A stretch of DNA of 64,000 bases, from positions 1,116,001 to 1,180,000 of the forward strand of contig CBDCTY010000002.1 in assembly GCA_965222445.1 (NCBI GenBank), in the 5' to 3' direction. The DNA is from GCA-958296115 sp965222445. GTDB taxonomy: Bacteria > Chloroflexota > Dehalococcoidia > Lucifugimonadales > CAJWER01. Below are positions 25,148 through 34,860 of the stretch, in pieces. Numbering within the stretch: position 1 is the first letter of the stretch; every line of letters starts with the position of its first letter. The notes beneath the pieces were generated by a model. That model was not told where the DNA came from and did no database searches. It saw only the letters and a list, made by a program, of their open reading frames with translations. Position numbers and translations under genes: made by a program.

Positions 25148-26239
25148 ATGACAGTCGTGTTCGATTCCCACGCTCACTGCTTCCCGCCGCTGGCGGAGGA
25201 CCGGGGCCACATGGCCGAGCGCCTGGGGGAGCACCAGTACCACGTCCGCTTTCACAAGCAGGGCATCCGCCGCGCCGACGACGACAGCGCGGTGCGCGAG
25301 CCTCTGCTACAGGGCCACGGGGACGGCGCATCCTTCCTGCCCGATGTCGATTTCCGCATCGGGCGCTTCGGCAGGATCGAGTTCACCCACGGCGGCGAGG
25401 AGTACTACATCCAGTGGATGCCGCCGACCATGTGGGAGATGGAGTCCCCGCCCGAGTACATCGTCGCCCAGATGGACTACGTAGGCGTGGACAGGGCAAT
25501 AGTCCAGCACGACCGTATCTACGGCTATCTGGACGACTACCTGGCCGAATGCGCCCGGAAGTACCCGGACAGGCTCGTTCCCCTTGCGCAGGTGGACGAG
25601 TGGAAGGGGGGCGAACCTGAGCAGCTCGAACGCCTGGCCAGGCAGGTCGAGCTGGGGCACCGTGGCCTCTACTTTTCTACAGGGGGCTTCTTTCACCGCG
25701 ACTTCGACATAGGGCTGAACGACCCGAGCCTGGATCCGCTGTGGCAACTCGTAGCCGACCTCGGCATCCCCATTCACTGGTACCTGGCCACCCTCCGCGC
25801 GAACGCGCTCGAGGCATACAACGCCGAGATGTCCGAGCTCGTCAAGTGGGCGAAGGGCCACACCGGCATTCCTTGCGTACTGACCCACGGGCTGAGCAAC
25901 ATAAGCCTGGACGACGGCCCAGACCGATTCGCGGTCCCGCCGGAGAACTTCGAGCTATTGCGGCTGCCAGATTGGCACATCGAGCTGATGCTGCACCTGA
26001 TGAACGGGGACGCCGAGTTCCCGCCCCACAGCCCACCGTTGCCGGGTGTCGTGCGAACGCTGGCCGAAGAGGTGGGCGCCGACCGCCTCGTGTGGGGCTC
26101 GGACATGCCGTGCTGCGAGCGGACGGTCACGTACAAGCAGTCGCTGCTGCTGTTCCAGACGCGGTGCGACTTCCTATCCGAGGAAGAGCGGGCCGCGATC
26201 CTGGGCGGCAATCTCGAACGCCTCTATCCGGTCGGGTGA
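25148..26239 (+). CDS. Amidohydrolase-2 family metal-dependent hydrolase
   Basis: A 363-aa paralogue of the gene at 8014-9138. It begins VFDSHAHCFPPLAEDRG with a proper HxH metal motif, contains MDYVGVDRAIVQHDRIYG, IPIHWYLATLR, CVLTHGLSNI and LVWGSDMPCCERTVTYKQS, and ends ILGGNLERLYPVG. It is a TIM-barrel hydrolase or decarboxylase of unknown substrate. The ATG is preceded by GGGGGGTGCAAC. The start is 25 bp after hemB. Confidence 0.87.
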   Translation: MTVVFDSHAHCFPPLAEDRGHMAERLGEHQYHVRFHKQGIRRADDDSAVREPLLQGHGDGASFLPDVDFRIGRFGRIEFTHGGEEYYIQWMPPTMWEMESPPEYIVAQMDYVGVDRAIVQHDRIYGYLDDYLAECARKYPDRLVPLAQVDEWKGGEPEQLERLARQVELGHRGLYFSTGGFFHRDFDIGLNDPSLDPLWQLVADLGIPIHWYLATLRANALEAYNAEMSELVKWAKGHTGIPCVLTHGLSNISLDDGPDRFAVPPENFELLRLPDWHIELMLHLMNGDAEFPPHSPPLPGVVRTLAEEVGADRLVWGSDMPCCERTVTYKQSLLLFQTRCDFLSEEERAAILGGNLERLYPVG

Positions 26240-26254
26240 AGAGGGAGGCCGCCT

Positions 26255-26644
26255 GTGGAAATCCCCGTGCTGTGGTGGGTCGTTGCGGGACTGGCTCTGG
26301 CGCTGCTGCTTGCGCTCCTATATTCGGTCCGCATCACCCGCGGCTACCTCCGGCTGCGCCGCCTGAGACGGGGGGACGCCGTCAGGCGCGGGTTCACCAC
26401 CGAGCAGTGGCTGCCACTGACCGAGTCCTACCCCTGGGACCCCAGGAATTTCAGGTTCCTCGGGGCGCCCATCGACGGCGTGCAGTTCGAGGACGACAGG
26501 GTCATCCTGGTCGAGTTCAAGTCGGGCCGCAGCCCCCTCTCCGACAAGCAGCGCCGCATCCGCGAACTGGTGCAGAACGGCAGGGTGGAATTCCGCGAGA
26601 TCCGCGTGGACCCCGGTAATCCCAAGTCCATGCGGGTGCGATAG
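26255..26644 (+). CDS. Holliday-junction-resolvase-related endonuclease (membrane-anchored)
   Basis: A 129-aa protein with one N-terminal membrane helix (VLWWVVAGLALALLLALLYSV) and a small PD-(D/E)xK-type nuclease domain: FRFLGAPIDGVQFED, ILVEFKSGRSPLSDKQRRIRELVQNGRVEFREIRV. This is the pattern of the Endonuc_Holl family (resolvase-related). The catalytic Asp (PIDG), Glu and Lys (VEFKSG) are present. The GTG start is at 26255, 15 bp after the amidohydrolase. Confidence 0.83.
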   Translation: MEIPVLWWVVAGLALALLLALLYSVRITRGYLRLRRLRRGDAVRRGFTTEQWLPLTESYPWDPRNFRFLGAPIDGVQFEDDRVILVEFKSGRSPLSDKQRRIRELVQNGRVEFREIRVDPGNPKSMRVR

Positions 26645-26680
26645 CCCGGTGCGGCCACGGTCTCACAAACGAAGGTTGGT

Positions 26681-28816
26681 ATGCGCTCAACCCTCACATT
26701 CTGTAGCGCTGTCCGGCTCCTTGCAGACACACTTGTCGGGAGCGAACCACTGGCGCGCCTGTCCCTGGCCTCCGTGGCGGTCCTCCTGGCCGTGGGCTGC
26801 GCCCAGCCGCCCTCTCCAGAGCCTACCCCGGACATAGACGCGATCGTGCAGGCGGCCGTCACGAAGGCGATGGCCGCCAATACCCCCTCCCCTGCGCCGG
26901 ACGTGCAGGCAACCGTCGAGGCAAGAGTCCAGGCTACGATGGAGGCCCAGGCCCTTACACCCACGGTCGCGCCGACCAACACACCCATTCCGACTCCTGC
27001 GAGGACTGCGACCCCCACCAATACGCCTCTCCCCTCGCCTACGCCAACCAGTACGCCCACGCCCACGCCGACCTTGACTCCTGTCCCCACGCCCACGCCG
27101 ACCCATACCCCTACTCCGACCCACACACCCACCAACACGCCTACGCCGACCTACACACCAACCAGCACTCCCAGCCCCACTCCATCTCCCGAGGCGGCGC
27201 AGTCGATTGTCGATGTCGTGGGCAGGACGAGGGCTGGCGTCGTTCGTATTGTGGGAGCATCCGGTGCGGGCTCGGGATTCGTCGTCGATCCGACAGGCTA
27301 CATCCTGACCAACGAGCACGTCATACAGGGAGCCGACCGGCTGTCCGTCGTCTTCGACCACGGTGCCCGGCTGACCCCGCAGGTTGTCGCAATCGACGCG
27401 GCCAGGGACCTCGCCCTGCTGAAGGTGGAGTCCTCACGCCAGCTGACCGCACTGCCCCTCGCGACGGAGGCGCGGGAGGGCGAGGAGGTGGTAGCGCTCG
27501 GCTATCCCCTCGACCTGGAGGGTGGGATAAGCGTGACGCGGGGCATAGTTTCCGCGTTCCGCACCTACGGGGGCGTGGCCTATGTTCAGACGGACGCCGC
27601 CACCAACCGGGGCAGCAGCGGCGGCCCTCTGCTGAACCTCAGGGGCGAAGTCGTCGGAATGAGCAGCCGTGGACTCCTCGATGCCCAGGGGATCGGATTC
27701 GCCATCAGGTACGACATACTGTCCAGCCGCCTGGCGCTGATGATGTCGGACGCCTCGTCAGGCGTGAGCCCGACGACGCGAGCTGCAATGGCGGGCCCGG
27801 CACAGCAGTCTACTTTCGGTCCGGTGAGCGGCTCCCTGGAGCACGACCCAAGTGACGGATTCATCCCAACATTCGACAGCGGGCTCGATGTCAACGATTT
27901 CGTCGCGGAGGTGACTTTCACACCTCCCCATGACATGGCTGGGAGGACCTGGAGCAGTGGCTTCCTGGTCCGTCACAGGGGTCCGAGGACGGGTCATGTG
28001 GTATTCATCCACAGTTCGGGGCGCTGGTCCCACTATCTGAGAGATCAGGGTCCCGGGGGCTACAGGCTGGACCAGGTGGGCTTCTCGGCCAGCATAGGGG
28101 CGCGGCAGGACGCGAAGAATCACATCAGGGTCGTCGCCTCAGGCAGCCTGGGATGGCTCTTCGTCAACGGGAGCTACATCGCAGAGCTGGACCTGGGAGA
28201 CCGCGTCGAATCCGGGTCTGTGTCGCTGGTCGGAGCATTCTTCAGGAATGACGAGCAGAAGGGACTGTCCACGCCGTACTCCAACTTCAGCGTCCGCACA
28301 CTGCGAAGAGTTTACGGGCCCCTGGACGGCTCCATAGACCATGAACCCGGCGACGGCCGCATCGACACCCACGGTACATCGACCTCCCTGGCCGACGGGA
28401 TAGTCGAGGCCCGCTTCTTCAATCCGTACCCCAGGCAGGAGGGGACTTGGAGCAGTGGTTTCCTGCTTCGAGGCGGCGCCAACAACCAGTTTCACGTCGT
28501 CGGAATAGAGGTATCCGGCAGGTGGTTCCATCGCCTGAGGGCAGGCAGCCTCGATCCTACCCAGCGATTGGCGGGCGACATCTCCACTCACATAGCTGCC
28601 GGTCCGTCCGGCAGCAACCAGATCCGTATCATAGCCTTGGGACAGGAGGGCTGGCTGTTCATAAACGGGGCCTACGTGGACAAGCTCGACCTCAGCGGCC
28701 GGCTCGATGCAGGGAGCGTGTCTGCCGTAGGCTCCTACTTTGCGGGCGACGGAATAGCCGGACGGTCCACGAGGTTCGAGGACCTCACAATCTGGTCGGC
28801 AGCGAGCTCTCCGTAA
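26681..28816 (+). CDS. HtrA-like serine protease lipoprotein with two C-terminal LamG-like modules
   Basis: A 711-aa exported protease. A signal segment ends in lipobox AVGC (C40). Residues 92-170 are a Thr/Pro-rich linker (PTPTPTLTPVPTP). Residues 175-350 are a trypsin-like HtrA domain with the triad H213 (TNEHV), D243 (ARDLALLK) and S313 (NRGSSGGPL, normally GNSGGPL). Instead of a PDZ domain, two related beta-rich modules of about 160 residues follow (380-540 and 545-711), each with a TWSSGFL, SGRW, GWLF(V/I)NG and LDLxxRxxxGSVS signature, probably for binding. The start could be a later codon. Confidence 0.82.
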   Translation: MRSTLTFCSAVRLLADTLVGSEPLARLSLASVAVLLAVGCAQPPSPEPTPDIDAIVQAAVTKAMAANTPSPAPDVQATVEARVQATMEAQALTPTVAPTNTPIPTPARTATPTNTPLPSPTPTSTPTPTPTLTPVPTPTPTHTPTPTHTPTNTPTPTYTPTSTPSPTPSPEAAQSIVDVVGRTRAGVVRIVGASGAGSGFVVDPTGYILTNEHVIQGADRLSVVFDHGARLTPQVVAIDAARDLALLKVESSRQLTALPLATEAREGEEVVALGYPLDLEGGISVTRGIVSAFRTYGGVAYVQTDAATNRGSSGGPLLNLRGEVVGMSSRGLLDAQGIGFAIRYDILSSRLALMMSDASSGVSPTTRAAMAGPAQQSTFGPVSGSLEHDPSDGFIPTFDSGLDVNDFVAEVTFTPPHDMAGRTWSSGFLVRHRGPRTGHVVFIHSSGRWSHYLRDQGPGGYRLDQVGFSASIGARQDAKNHIRVVASGSLGWLFVNGSYIAELDLGDRVESGSVSLVGAFFRNDEQKGLSTPYSNFSVRTLRRVYGPLDGSIDHEPGDGRIDTHGTSTSLADGIVEARFFNPYPRQEGTWSSGFLLRGGANNQFHVVGIEVSGRWFHRLRAGSLDPTQRLAGDISTHIAAGPSGSNQIRIIALGQEGWLFINGAYVDKLDLSGRLDAGSVSAVGSYFAGDGIAGRSTRFEDLTIWSAASSP

Positions 28817-29505
28817 GCGGATCCTGTCTCGCATCGTTCCGCCCACTTCCAGGCCTTTCCACCTCTCCTTGGCAACGGCGACGTCGAAGGCAGTGTTATA
28901 CCAATTTATTTTGAGCGCGCCGTAAAGCCGTCATTCCCGCGAAGGCGGGAACCCACTCCCTGGCCGCACATATACGGCGGCATCACGGTGACTTGGTATT
29001 ACAATGGACTAGGCCCACAAAGGAGCGATGCCATAAGAACACGGCGACCGTTCAGGAATGGCAGATTTCGCAGGGTTCTTGGAAACCTAAAGAGTCGTCG
29101 TCGAGCGCGCGGCGAGGCCATCCTTCGACAACATTCGGCGATGGTCACCGGCAGACCGTCGAAAGTTCCCACGAGATTCCACAGGTCCACAGACAACGAC
29201 TTGGAGATGATGCAGATCTGGTCCAGTACGATCTCGGCCTGACCGCGCGATCCATCGCCATGGCGATGCACGCGACTCCAATCTCCGGCCCTGCAATCCC
29301 GAGTCCTGACGCTATGCTGCGTTAGCCCCGCCAGAAGTCTGGGATAGTCTGGGGAGTGGAAGGCGAACTACCGCTGGCGAGATCCAACCCAACCCGTCGT
29401 TCCCGCGAAGGCGAGAACCCACCTGGCTGCTCCACCAACCTCCAGACCACGAACCGGCGCCCACGCAACCCCATACCCGGACGGGGCTGCGGCCGCAGCA
29501 GGCCG
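28817..29505. other. Non-coding stretch with R1 and hairpin repeats
   Basis: About 690 bp between two convergent genes. It holds the R1 element at 28899-28998 and a hairpin repeat around 29395-29422 (GTTCCCGCGAAGGCGAGAAC). The frames in 28999-29300 are short, differ on the two strands and show no recognisable motif. I see no gene here. Confidence 0.5.
28899..28998 (+). mobile_element. R1 miniature element, copy 2
   Basis: Exactly 100 bp, TACCAATTTATT...GACTTGGTA, flanked by TTA at 28896-28898 and 28999-29001. It is in the opposite orientation to copy 1. The interior shows the TTCCCGCGAAGGCGGGAA hairpin. Confidence 0.78.
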
Positions 29506-32160
29506 CTACGCCAGCAGCCTGCCCTCGGTGTCCACGTGTACGATCGGGTGGCCCAGCTCCTCGATGCCCGGCTCTATGGCCTTCCGGTCGCCCACTATCA
29601 GCACCACGAGCTCCTTGTCCCTGATCCTCCGGGCGGCCGCGTCGCGGGCGGCTTCCAGGCTGACGGCGTCTAGGCTGGGAATGAAGGTCTCGAAGTAGTC
29701 GTCGGGCAGCCGGAACGACACGATGCGCCCCAGGCTCTGAAGCACCTGCCCCTGCGTCTCGAACTGCGACGGGAAGCTCCTGAAGATACCCTGCTTAGAC
29801 TCGGCCATCTCCTCGGGAGTGACAGGGCGGTCGCCCCGTATATCCGAGAACTCCTTCAGCGTCTCGATCAGCGCCTCCTTGGTGACTGTCGTCTGCACCG
29901 ACCCGCCCGCAAGGAGCGCCGATGGCCCCGTGAGCCAGTCGATCTCGGAGTAGTATCCGTAGCTGTACCCCTTGTCCTGCCTCAGGTTCATGAAGAGCCT
30001 GGCGGTCGGGTGCGCCCCGAAGACGTAGTTGACCAAGTTGAGCGCGAAGAAGTCGGGGTCGTGCCTCGGCACGGTCGCGTGGCCCGCCCGGATCACCGAC
30101 TGCGGAGCGCCAGGCCTGTCGACCAGGTATATCGTCGTCGGCTCTGCTCCTCTCGGTGCCTCATAGGTACGCTTCGGCTCCCCGGCGTCCGACGACCAGT
30201 CGCCAAGAAGCGACTCGGCCCTGGCCAGCAGCCCGTCCCTGTCCACGTCCCCCACAACGAGCAGGGTTGTGTTCCGCGGCCCGAAGTGCGTCGAGTAGTA
30301 GTCGAGCAGATCGGTCCTGTTCATCGCCTCCACCGATGCCGTGGTCCCGCTCGACGGGTGGCCGTACCCGGAGTCTGGCCCGTACACCAGCGACCTGATC
30401 GCCCGCTGGGATATGGCCACGGGATCGTCGGAGATCCGCTTCAGGTCGGCCAGCCGCTCCTTCTTGACCCGCTCGAGCTCGTCCTCAGGGAAGGTCGGGT
30501 TCCTCAGCACGTCCGCCACGATGTCGAACGCCTGCTGCCAGTGCTGCGTCAGGGTCTCCGTCGATACGAAGAGATGCTCCCGACCCGCCGCCGCGTGCAG
30601 CTTGGACCCCAGGAACTCCATCTCGTCGGCGATCTCGCTGCTCGTCCGAGAGGCCGTTCCCTCTGCCAGCATCGACGTCGCCATGTGCGCGAGGCCGGGC
30701 GTCGCCGTCGGATCGGCCGTCGCTCCGCCGCGCACCATGAGGCCCAAGGCGACGACCGGAAGCTCGCGCCTCTCGACGAACACCACCTCCGTGCCGTTGG
30801 AAAGCCGGGCCCGCTCGGGCTTCGGAGGACTGAACGGCTTCTGCTCACCGCCCCCCGGCATGACCGACCTGTCGACCGCAGACACGGTCGCGCTCTTTGC
30901 CTGCTCCGGCAGCACCGTCATCCTCACCCTGGCCGAGCCCAGCCACCGCCGCGCCGCCCGCTGAACGTCCCCGGCTCCGACGCCCGTGAACCTCTCCAGG
31001 TCGGTGTTGATCAGGCCCGGGTCGCCGCCGAAGGCGTTGTAGTAGTTCAGCTGGTCCGCCCGGCCTCCGAAGCCGCCCATCTGCTCGAGCTGGCGGACGT
31101 GCTGGCTTTCGACCCTGTTCTTGGCCCTCTGCAGCTCGCGGTCCGACAGCGGCTCGCTCCGTATCCGGTCGAGCTCCTGCTCCACCACGGCCTGTATCTC
31201 CTCCAAGCCGTGCCCGGGGCTGGCCGTGACCTGCACATTGAACTCCCCGGCAACCTCCATGGCGTGGTTGTAGACGCTCACGCTGCGGGCGATCTGCTTC
31301 TCGTACACGAGTGTCCGGTACAGCCGCGAGCTCTTGCCGTCGGCCAGCACTGTCGCGAGCACGTCCAGCGGCGCCTCGTCCATATCGAACGCCGGCGTCG
31401 AGGGCCACACGAGATACAGCCGAGGGAGTTGCACGTTGTCGTGGAAGTCGAGCCGTGTATCGCTCGTAAGCGTCGAGGCCATCCTGCCGATCCGGTTCAC
31501 GGCCGGCGTGGGTGGAATTTCGCCGAAGTACTGCTCGACGAAGTCACGCGCCTCGTTCGCGTCGATGTCGCCGGCTATCGCGATGGTCGCGTTGGACGGC
31601 GAGTAAAAACGCCGGAAAAAGGACATCACATCGTCGAGGGATGCCGCGTCCAGGTCCTCCTGCGAGCCTATGACCGGCCAGCTGTATGGATGCGGCGCCG
31701 GAAAGAGCGCGGGCTGGAGCAGCAGGTACGCCATGCCGTAGGGCCTGTTCTCGTAGCTCTGCCGTCGCTCGTTCTTGACCACGTCGCGCTGCAGGTCCAG
31801 CCGCTTCTGGTCGAGAGCCTCCAGCAGGAAGCCCATGCGGTCCGACTCCAGCCACAGCGCAAGCTCGAGGTAGTCGGACGGCACGTTCTCCCAGTAGTTC
31901 GTCTTGTCCGAGCTCGTGGAGCCGTTCACCGAGCCGCCGACCTTCATCAGCGGGTTGAAGAAGAGCTCGTTGTGGTTCTTCGACCCCTCGAACATGACGT
32001 GCTCGAATAGGTGGGCGAAGCCCGTGCGACCCGGGTCCTCATCCTTCGAGCCCACGTGGTACCAGATGTTGACCGCCGCCATCGGAAGGGAGTGGTCCTC
32101 GTGCAGGATGACCTGGAGGCCGTTGGGCAGCGTGTACTTGTCGAAAGCAATAGAAATCAT
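29506..32160 (-). CDS. M16 family zinc metallopeptidase (two-domain)
   Basis: An 884-aa insulinase/pitrilysin-type peptidase. The first half has the inverted zinc motif HLFEH (in FAHLFEHVMFEGSKNH) with the downstream Glu in the ENRPYGMAY region. The second half is the inactive M16 partner domain (TPGLAHMATSMLAEGT, RQDKGYSYGYYSEID). The start IAFDKYTLPNGLQVILHEDHSLP is typical for bacterial M16B enzymes of about 900 aa. No clear signal peptide is seen. It probably degrades peptides. It is divergent from the four-repeat membrane protein, with an R2 element between. Confidence 0.93.
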   Translation of the reverse strand: MISIAFDKYTLPNGLQVILHEDHSLPMAAVNIWYHVGSKDEDPGRTGFAHLFEHVMFEGSKNHNELFFNPLMKVGGSVNGSTSSDKTNYWENVPSDYLELALWLESDRMGFLLEALDQKRLDLQRDVVKNERRQSYENRPYGMAYLLLQPALFPAPHPYSWPVIGSQEDLDAASLDDVMSFFRRFYSPSNATIAIAGDIDANEARDFVEQYFGEIPPTPAVNRIGRMASTLTSDTRLDFHDNVQLPRLYLVWPSTPAFDMDEAPLDVLATVLADGKSSRLYRTLVYEKQIARSVSVYNHAMEVAGEFNVQVTASPGHGLEEIQAVVEQELDRIRSEPLSDRELQRAKNRVESQHVRQLEQMGGFGGRADQLNYYNAFGGDPGLINTDLERFTGVGAGDVQRAARRWLGSARVRMTVLPEQAKSATVSAVDRSVMPGGGEQKPFSPPKPERARLSNGTEVVFVERRELPVVALGLMVRGGATADPTATPGLAHMATSMLAEGTASRTSSEIADEMEFLGSKLHAAAGREHLFVSTETLTQHWQQAFDIVADVLRNPTFPEDELERVKKERLADLKRISDDPVAISQRAIRSLVYGPDSGYGHPSSGTTASVEAMNRTDLLDYYSTHFGPRNTTLLVVGDVDRDGLLARAESLLGDWSSDAGEPKRTYEAPRGAEPTTIYLVDRPGAPQSVIRAGHATVPRHDPDFFALNLVNYVFGAHPTARLFMNLRQDKGYSYGYYSEIDWLTGPSALLAGGSVQTTVTKEALIETLKEFSDIRGDRPVTPEEMAESKQGIFRSFPSQFETQGQVLQSLGRIVSFRLPDDYFETFIPSLDAVSLEAARDAAARRIRDKELVVLIVGDRKAIEPGIEELGHPIVHVDTEGRLLA

Positions 32161-32256
32161 AGGGAGAATCTCCGTGAGGGTGGGTTCGGGGGCGAGGCCG
32201 TATCTATCAATTATAACATCGCGCCGTGCCCGCCCTGAGCCTGTCCGAAGGGGCCC

Positions 32257-32370
32257 CAGGGCCTTTCCATTGTTGAGATAGGGTCGTACCTTGCCGTTTG
32301 GCCTGAGCTTGTCGAAGGCCCCAATTGTGGTTCGACAGGCTCACCACGAACGGACTTTGGAAAGGCCCTG
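32257..32370 (+). mobile_element. R2 miniature element, copy A
   Basis: A 114-bp element with ends CAGGGCCTTTCCA and TGGAAAGGCCCTG-type inverted repeats. It is flanked by the perfect 9-bp duplication AAGGGGCCC (32248-32256 and 32371-32379). It differs from copy B by one base. The insertion lies in another palindromic repeat (GCCCTGAGCCTGTCCGAAGGG), so repeats are nested here. Confidence 0.82.
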
Positions 32371-32410
32371 AAGGGGCCCCGATTCCCCCACGCGGCGCAG
32401 CTCATCGGTC

Positions 32411-32416
32411 TATACT
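32411..32416 (+). promoter_or_regulatory. Candidate -10 box, leaderless start
   Basis: TATACT lies exactly 7 nt before the ATG at 32424, with no Shine-Dalgarno sequence, so the transcript may start at or next to the A of the ATG. Confidence 0.4.
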
Positions 32417-32423
32417 ATGCGCG

Positions 32424-34736
32424 ATGATATGGGTTCGCCGCACTGTCAGCGTCCTCCTGGGAGTCACCTTGCTCCCGACCCTGTTCGCCGCCCTCGTGCT
32501 GCTGCGACTGAACGACACCTTCTTGAACCCGGTCTTCTATCCGGATCAGTTCCGGGAGGCCGGCGTGTACCAATTCGTCACGGTCGACGTGCTGGCGTCG
32601 GTCATCGACGACGCCCGTGGGCTCGAGTTCGGCCCCGGCGAGAACCCTGTCGTCATGTCCGGCCTGACTACGCCCCAGATAGTGGACGCGGCAAATCGCG
32701 CTCTGCCACCCGATCGCCTCGAAGAGATGGCCTCTCCTGTCCTCCTAATGATCGGGGAGTACATCGCGGCTGAACGAGACGACTTTACGATCACCATTCT
32801 CGCATCTGAGCACTCCAGGGCGGCGCTGCGAGAGTCGGCCGAGCTTCTGCGCGAGGCCGAAATATACGCACTGCTTCTCGAACGGGAGCTGGAGCCCCGA
32901 ATACGCAAGGCGCTGGCCGACGACGAGAGCGTGGTCCGCTGGGGTCCGTACCTGTTCGAGTCGCCTGAAGCTGCTGCGGGGAGACTGACCAAGGCAGCCA
33001 TGCGTATATTGACACCCGAGCGCTTGCGGGGCCAAGTCGAGGCGGCTCTCCATGAGGCAACGCCGTACCTTCTAGGCGAGTCCGACGGATTCGAGATCAG
33101 GGTGCGTCCTACTGACACCGAGATGGAGGCCGCGGTCAAAGAGGCCAAGTCCATTCTACGAGAGACCGATGCGTACAATCTGATCTTCGAACAGGAGGTC
33201 GAGCCGCGGATCCGGGCCGTCTACCAATCCATGACAGCCAGCCAGGACGTGTCCGGCTGGACTCTTCATCTGTTCGGAACCGTCGAAGAAGGCGCAGACA
33301 GGCTGGTCCAGTCGGTCAAGCGAATCGCGCCGCCCGAATGGAGGCAGATACTGGTCGAATCGGCCCTCGACGAGGTGACGCCGTACCTCACAGGTAGAGC
33401 AGACAGCTTCGTGATCAGGGTCCGCTTGAGCGACGCACAAGTGGAAGCAGCCGTCGAAGAGGCCAAATCCATCCTGCGGGAGGCCGACGCCTACGACATC
33501 ATGTACGGGGACGTGATCGAGCCGGCAGTGCGCGACAGCCTTGGACAGGTGGTCAGCTTGCCTTACGGAGTGAAGATCACCGACGATGAGGTCGTGGACA
33601 TCCTGCGCCAGGCCGCCCCGCCGTCGTGGGTGCAGCAGCAGGCCGAACTGCTAACGGACGACGTCGCACAGTATCTCGCGGGCAGGCGGAGCGGCTTCTC
33701 GAAAACTGTCTCGCTCGCGGACAACAAGCGCCGGGCCGAGCGAGCCTTCGCCGAGTTGGTGGAGCGCAAGCTTGCCGAGGCCGTGTACGACCTGCCGGCC
33801 TGCCGCACCCGGACGGAGACCCTCGCGGCATCCATATCCTGGGTCAGCCTGCCAGCCTGCATTCCACATGGAACGTCGGCGGCAGACATAATCAGGCGGT
33901 CGCGATCAAACCTGGTGGGATCGATCTCCCCGCTCGTGCTGTCTCCGATCACGGATAGGGTCACGTTCACCGACTCGAATCTCCGTACGGGCCTGATGCT
34001 GGCCGGGGGCCCCGAGGCGCTGGACCTCTTAGACGACGGCAGGAGAGTACTAGGGGAGGGTTGGGCCTACAGCAGTGCCGACCTGCGCGCCGAGATGGCT
34101 GACGTGGCCGAAACCATGGACCGGGTCCGCGCTCTCCTCACGGACGGCTACGTCTACACCCATGAGAACCTCCGCGCCTACTTGGCCGGGCGCGGCGGAG
34201 GCACTGCGAAAGTCCTGGACGACTTCCGTGACATTCTCGCCAACGGCTACGTCTATACCCACGAGTATCACCGCAGCGTCCGTCCCCGAAACCCGGTGCT
34301 CAGGAATCTGGACGACGCCCATCGTCAGTCTGTGGCAGCCCGCCGATTCCAATGGGCGCCCTACGTGCTGACGCCCGTCCTTCTCCTAGTGATCGGGTTT
34401 CTCGGAGGCAGGAGCTGGCTCACCAGGGCAGGTTGGGCATCGGCCTTCCTGCTCGTTTCTGCAATCGCCGCTTTCGCTGCGGCAGGTCCATTCTACGACG
34501 CCATCTTTGCTCCGGGGTTTGACAGGGCCTACGCCGACGTTGCGGCCCAGTCCGGCGGCGAGTTCGGCAACACCTTCACGCTGATAGCCGACAAGCTAAA
34601 GGATATCTTGGGGTCGCTCAGGTCCGAATTCGTTAGAGGCGTCCATCAGGCCAGCCTGATCATAGCCGCCGCCGCCGCTATAGTCCTGGTCGCAGCCCTG
34701 TCCTGGAAACGGATACCCCCTACGACCAAAGCATGA
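32424..34736 (+). CDS. Membrane protein with four extracytoplasmic helical repeats
   Basis: A 770-aa protein I do not recognise by family. It has an N-terminal membrane helix (residues 8-29) and three C-terminal helices (about 645-663, 668-688, 742-760). Between them lie four degenerate repeats of about 72 aa beginning near residues 95, 196, 302 and 398. The pattern is P-x4-L/V...YL.GR..F.IRVR..D...EAAV.EAKSILRE.DAY......EPR(I/V)R, clearest in the second and third copies. Residues 570-615 hold a smaller duplication (TDGYVYTHENLRAYL and ANGYVYTHEYHRSV). The ATG at 32424 is preferred over an upstream frame that would be translated from the R2 element. A membrane-anchored surface role is inferred. 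Confidence 0.75.
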   Translation: MIWVRRTVSVLLGVTLLPTLFAALVLLRLNDTFLNPVFYPDQFREAGVYQFVTVDVLASVIDDARGLEFGPGENPVVMSGLTTPQIVDAANRALPPDRLEEMASPVLLMIGEYIAAERDDFTITILASEHSRAALRESAELLREAEIYALLLERELEPRIRKALADDESVVRWGPYLFESPEAAAGRLTKAAMRILTPERLRGQVEAALHEATPYLLGESDGFEIRVRPTDTEMEAAVKEAKSILRETDAYNLIFEQEVEPRIRAVYQSMTASQDVSGWTLHLFGTVEEGADRLVQSVKRIAPPEWRQILVESALDEVTPYLTGRADSFVIRVRLSDAQVEAAVEEAKSILREADAYDIMYGDVIEPAVRDSLGQVVSLPYGVKITDDEVVDILRQAAPPSWVQQQAELLTDDVAQYLAGRRSGFSKTVSLADNKRRAERAFAELVERKLAEAVYDLPACRTRTETLAASISWVSLPACIPHGTSAADIIRRSRSNLVGSISPLVLSPITDRVTFTDSNLRTGLMLAGGPEALDLLDDGRRVLGEGWAYSSADLRAEMADVAETMDRVRALLTDGYVYTHENLRAYLAGRGGGTAKVLDDFRDILANGYVYTHEYHRSVRPRNPVLRNLDDAHRQSVAARRFQWAPYVLTPVLLLVIGFLGGRSWLTRAGWASAFLLVSAIAAFAAAGPFYDAIFAPGFDRAYADVAAQSGGEFGNTFTLIADKLKDILGSLRSEFVRGVHQASLIIAAAAAIVLVAALSWKRIPPTTKA

Positions 34737-34860
34737 CGTATATCTTAAACTGCTACCCGAGGCTCACATCTCACCACTTCTTAAGAATATCATCAGCTAT
34801 TCTCACGGCGATAGGCGCACCACGCGGATTGCCGGCTGCGAAGAACAACTGGAAAATCGG

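Noticed and set aside
26950..27190. Tandem array or CRISPR-like repeat
   Set aside because: It is the Thr/Pro (ACNCCN) codon repetition encoding a protein linker; units are not regular and have no spacers.
28999..29330. Small ORFs on both strands in the 28.8-29.5 kb gap
   Set aside because: No start context, motif or consistent coding signal, and part of the region is R1-derived.
30010..32010. 666-aa plus-strand ORF opposite the M16 peptidase
   Set aside because: It is a GC-driven antisense shadow with Arg/His/Val-rich sequence and no motif, fully inside a firm minus-strand gene.
32325..32423. Upstream extension of the four-repeat membrane protein (start 32325)
   Set aside because: It would be translated from the R2 element and its flank; the ATG at 32424 directly precedes a signal-anchor helix and has a -10 box.
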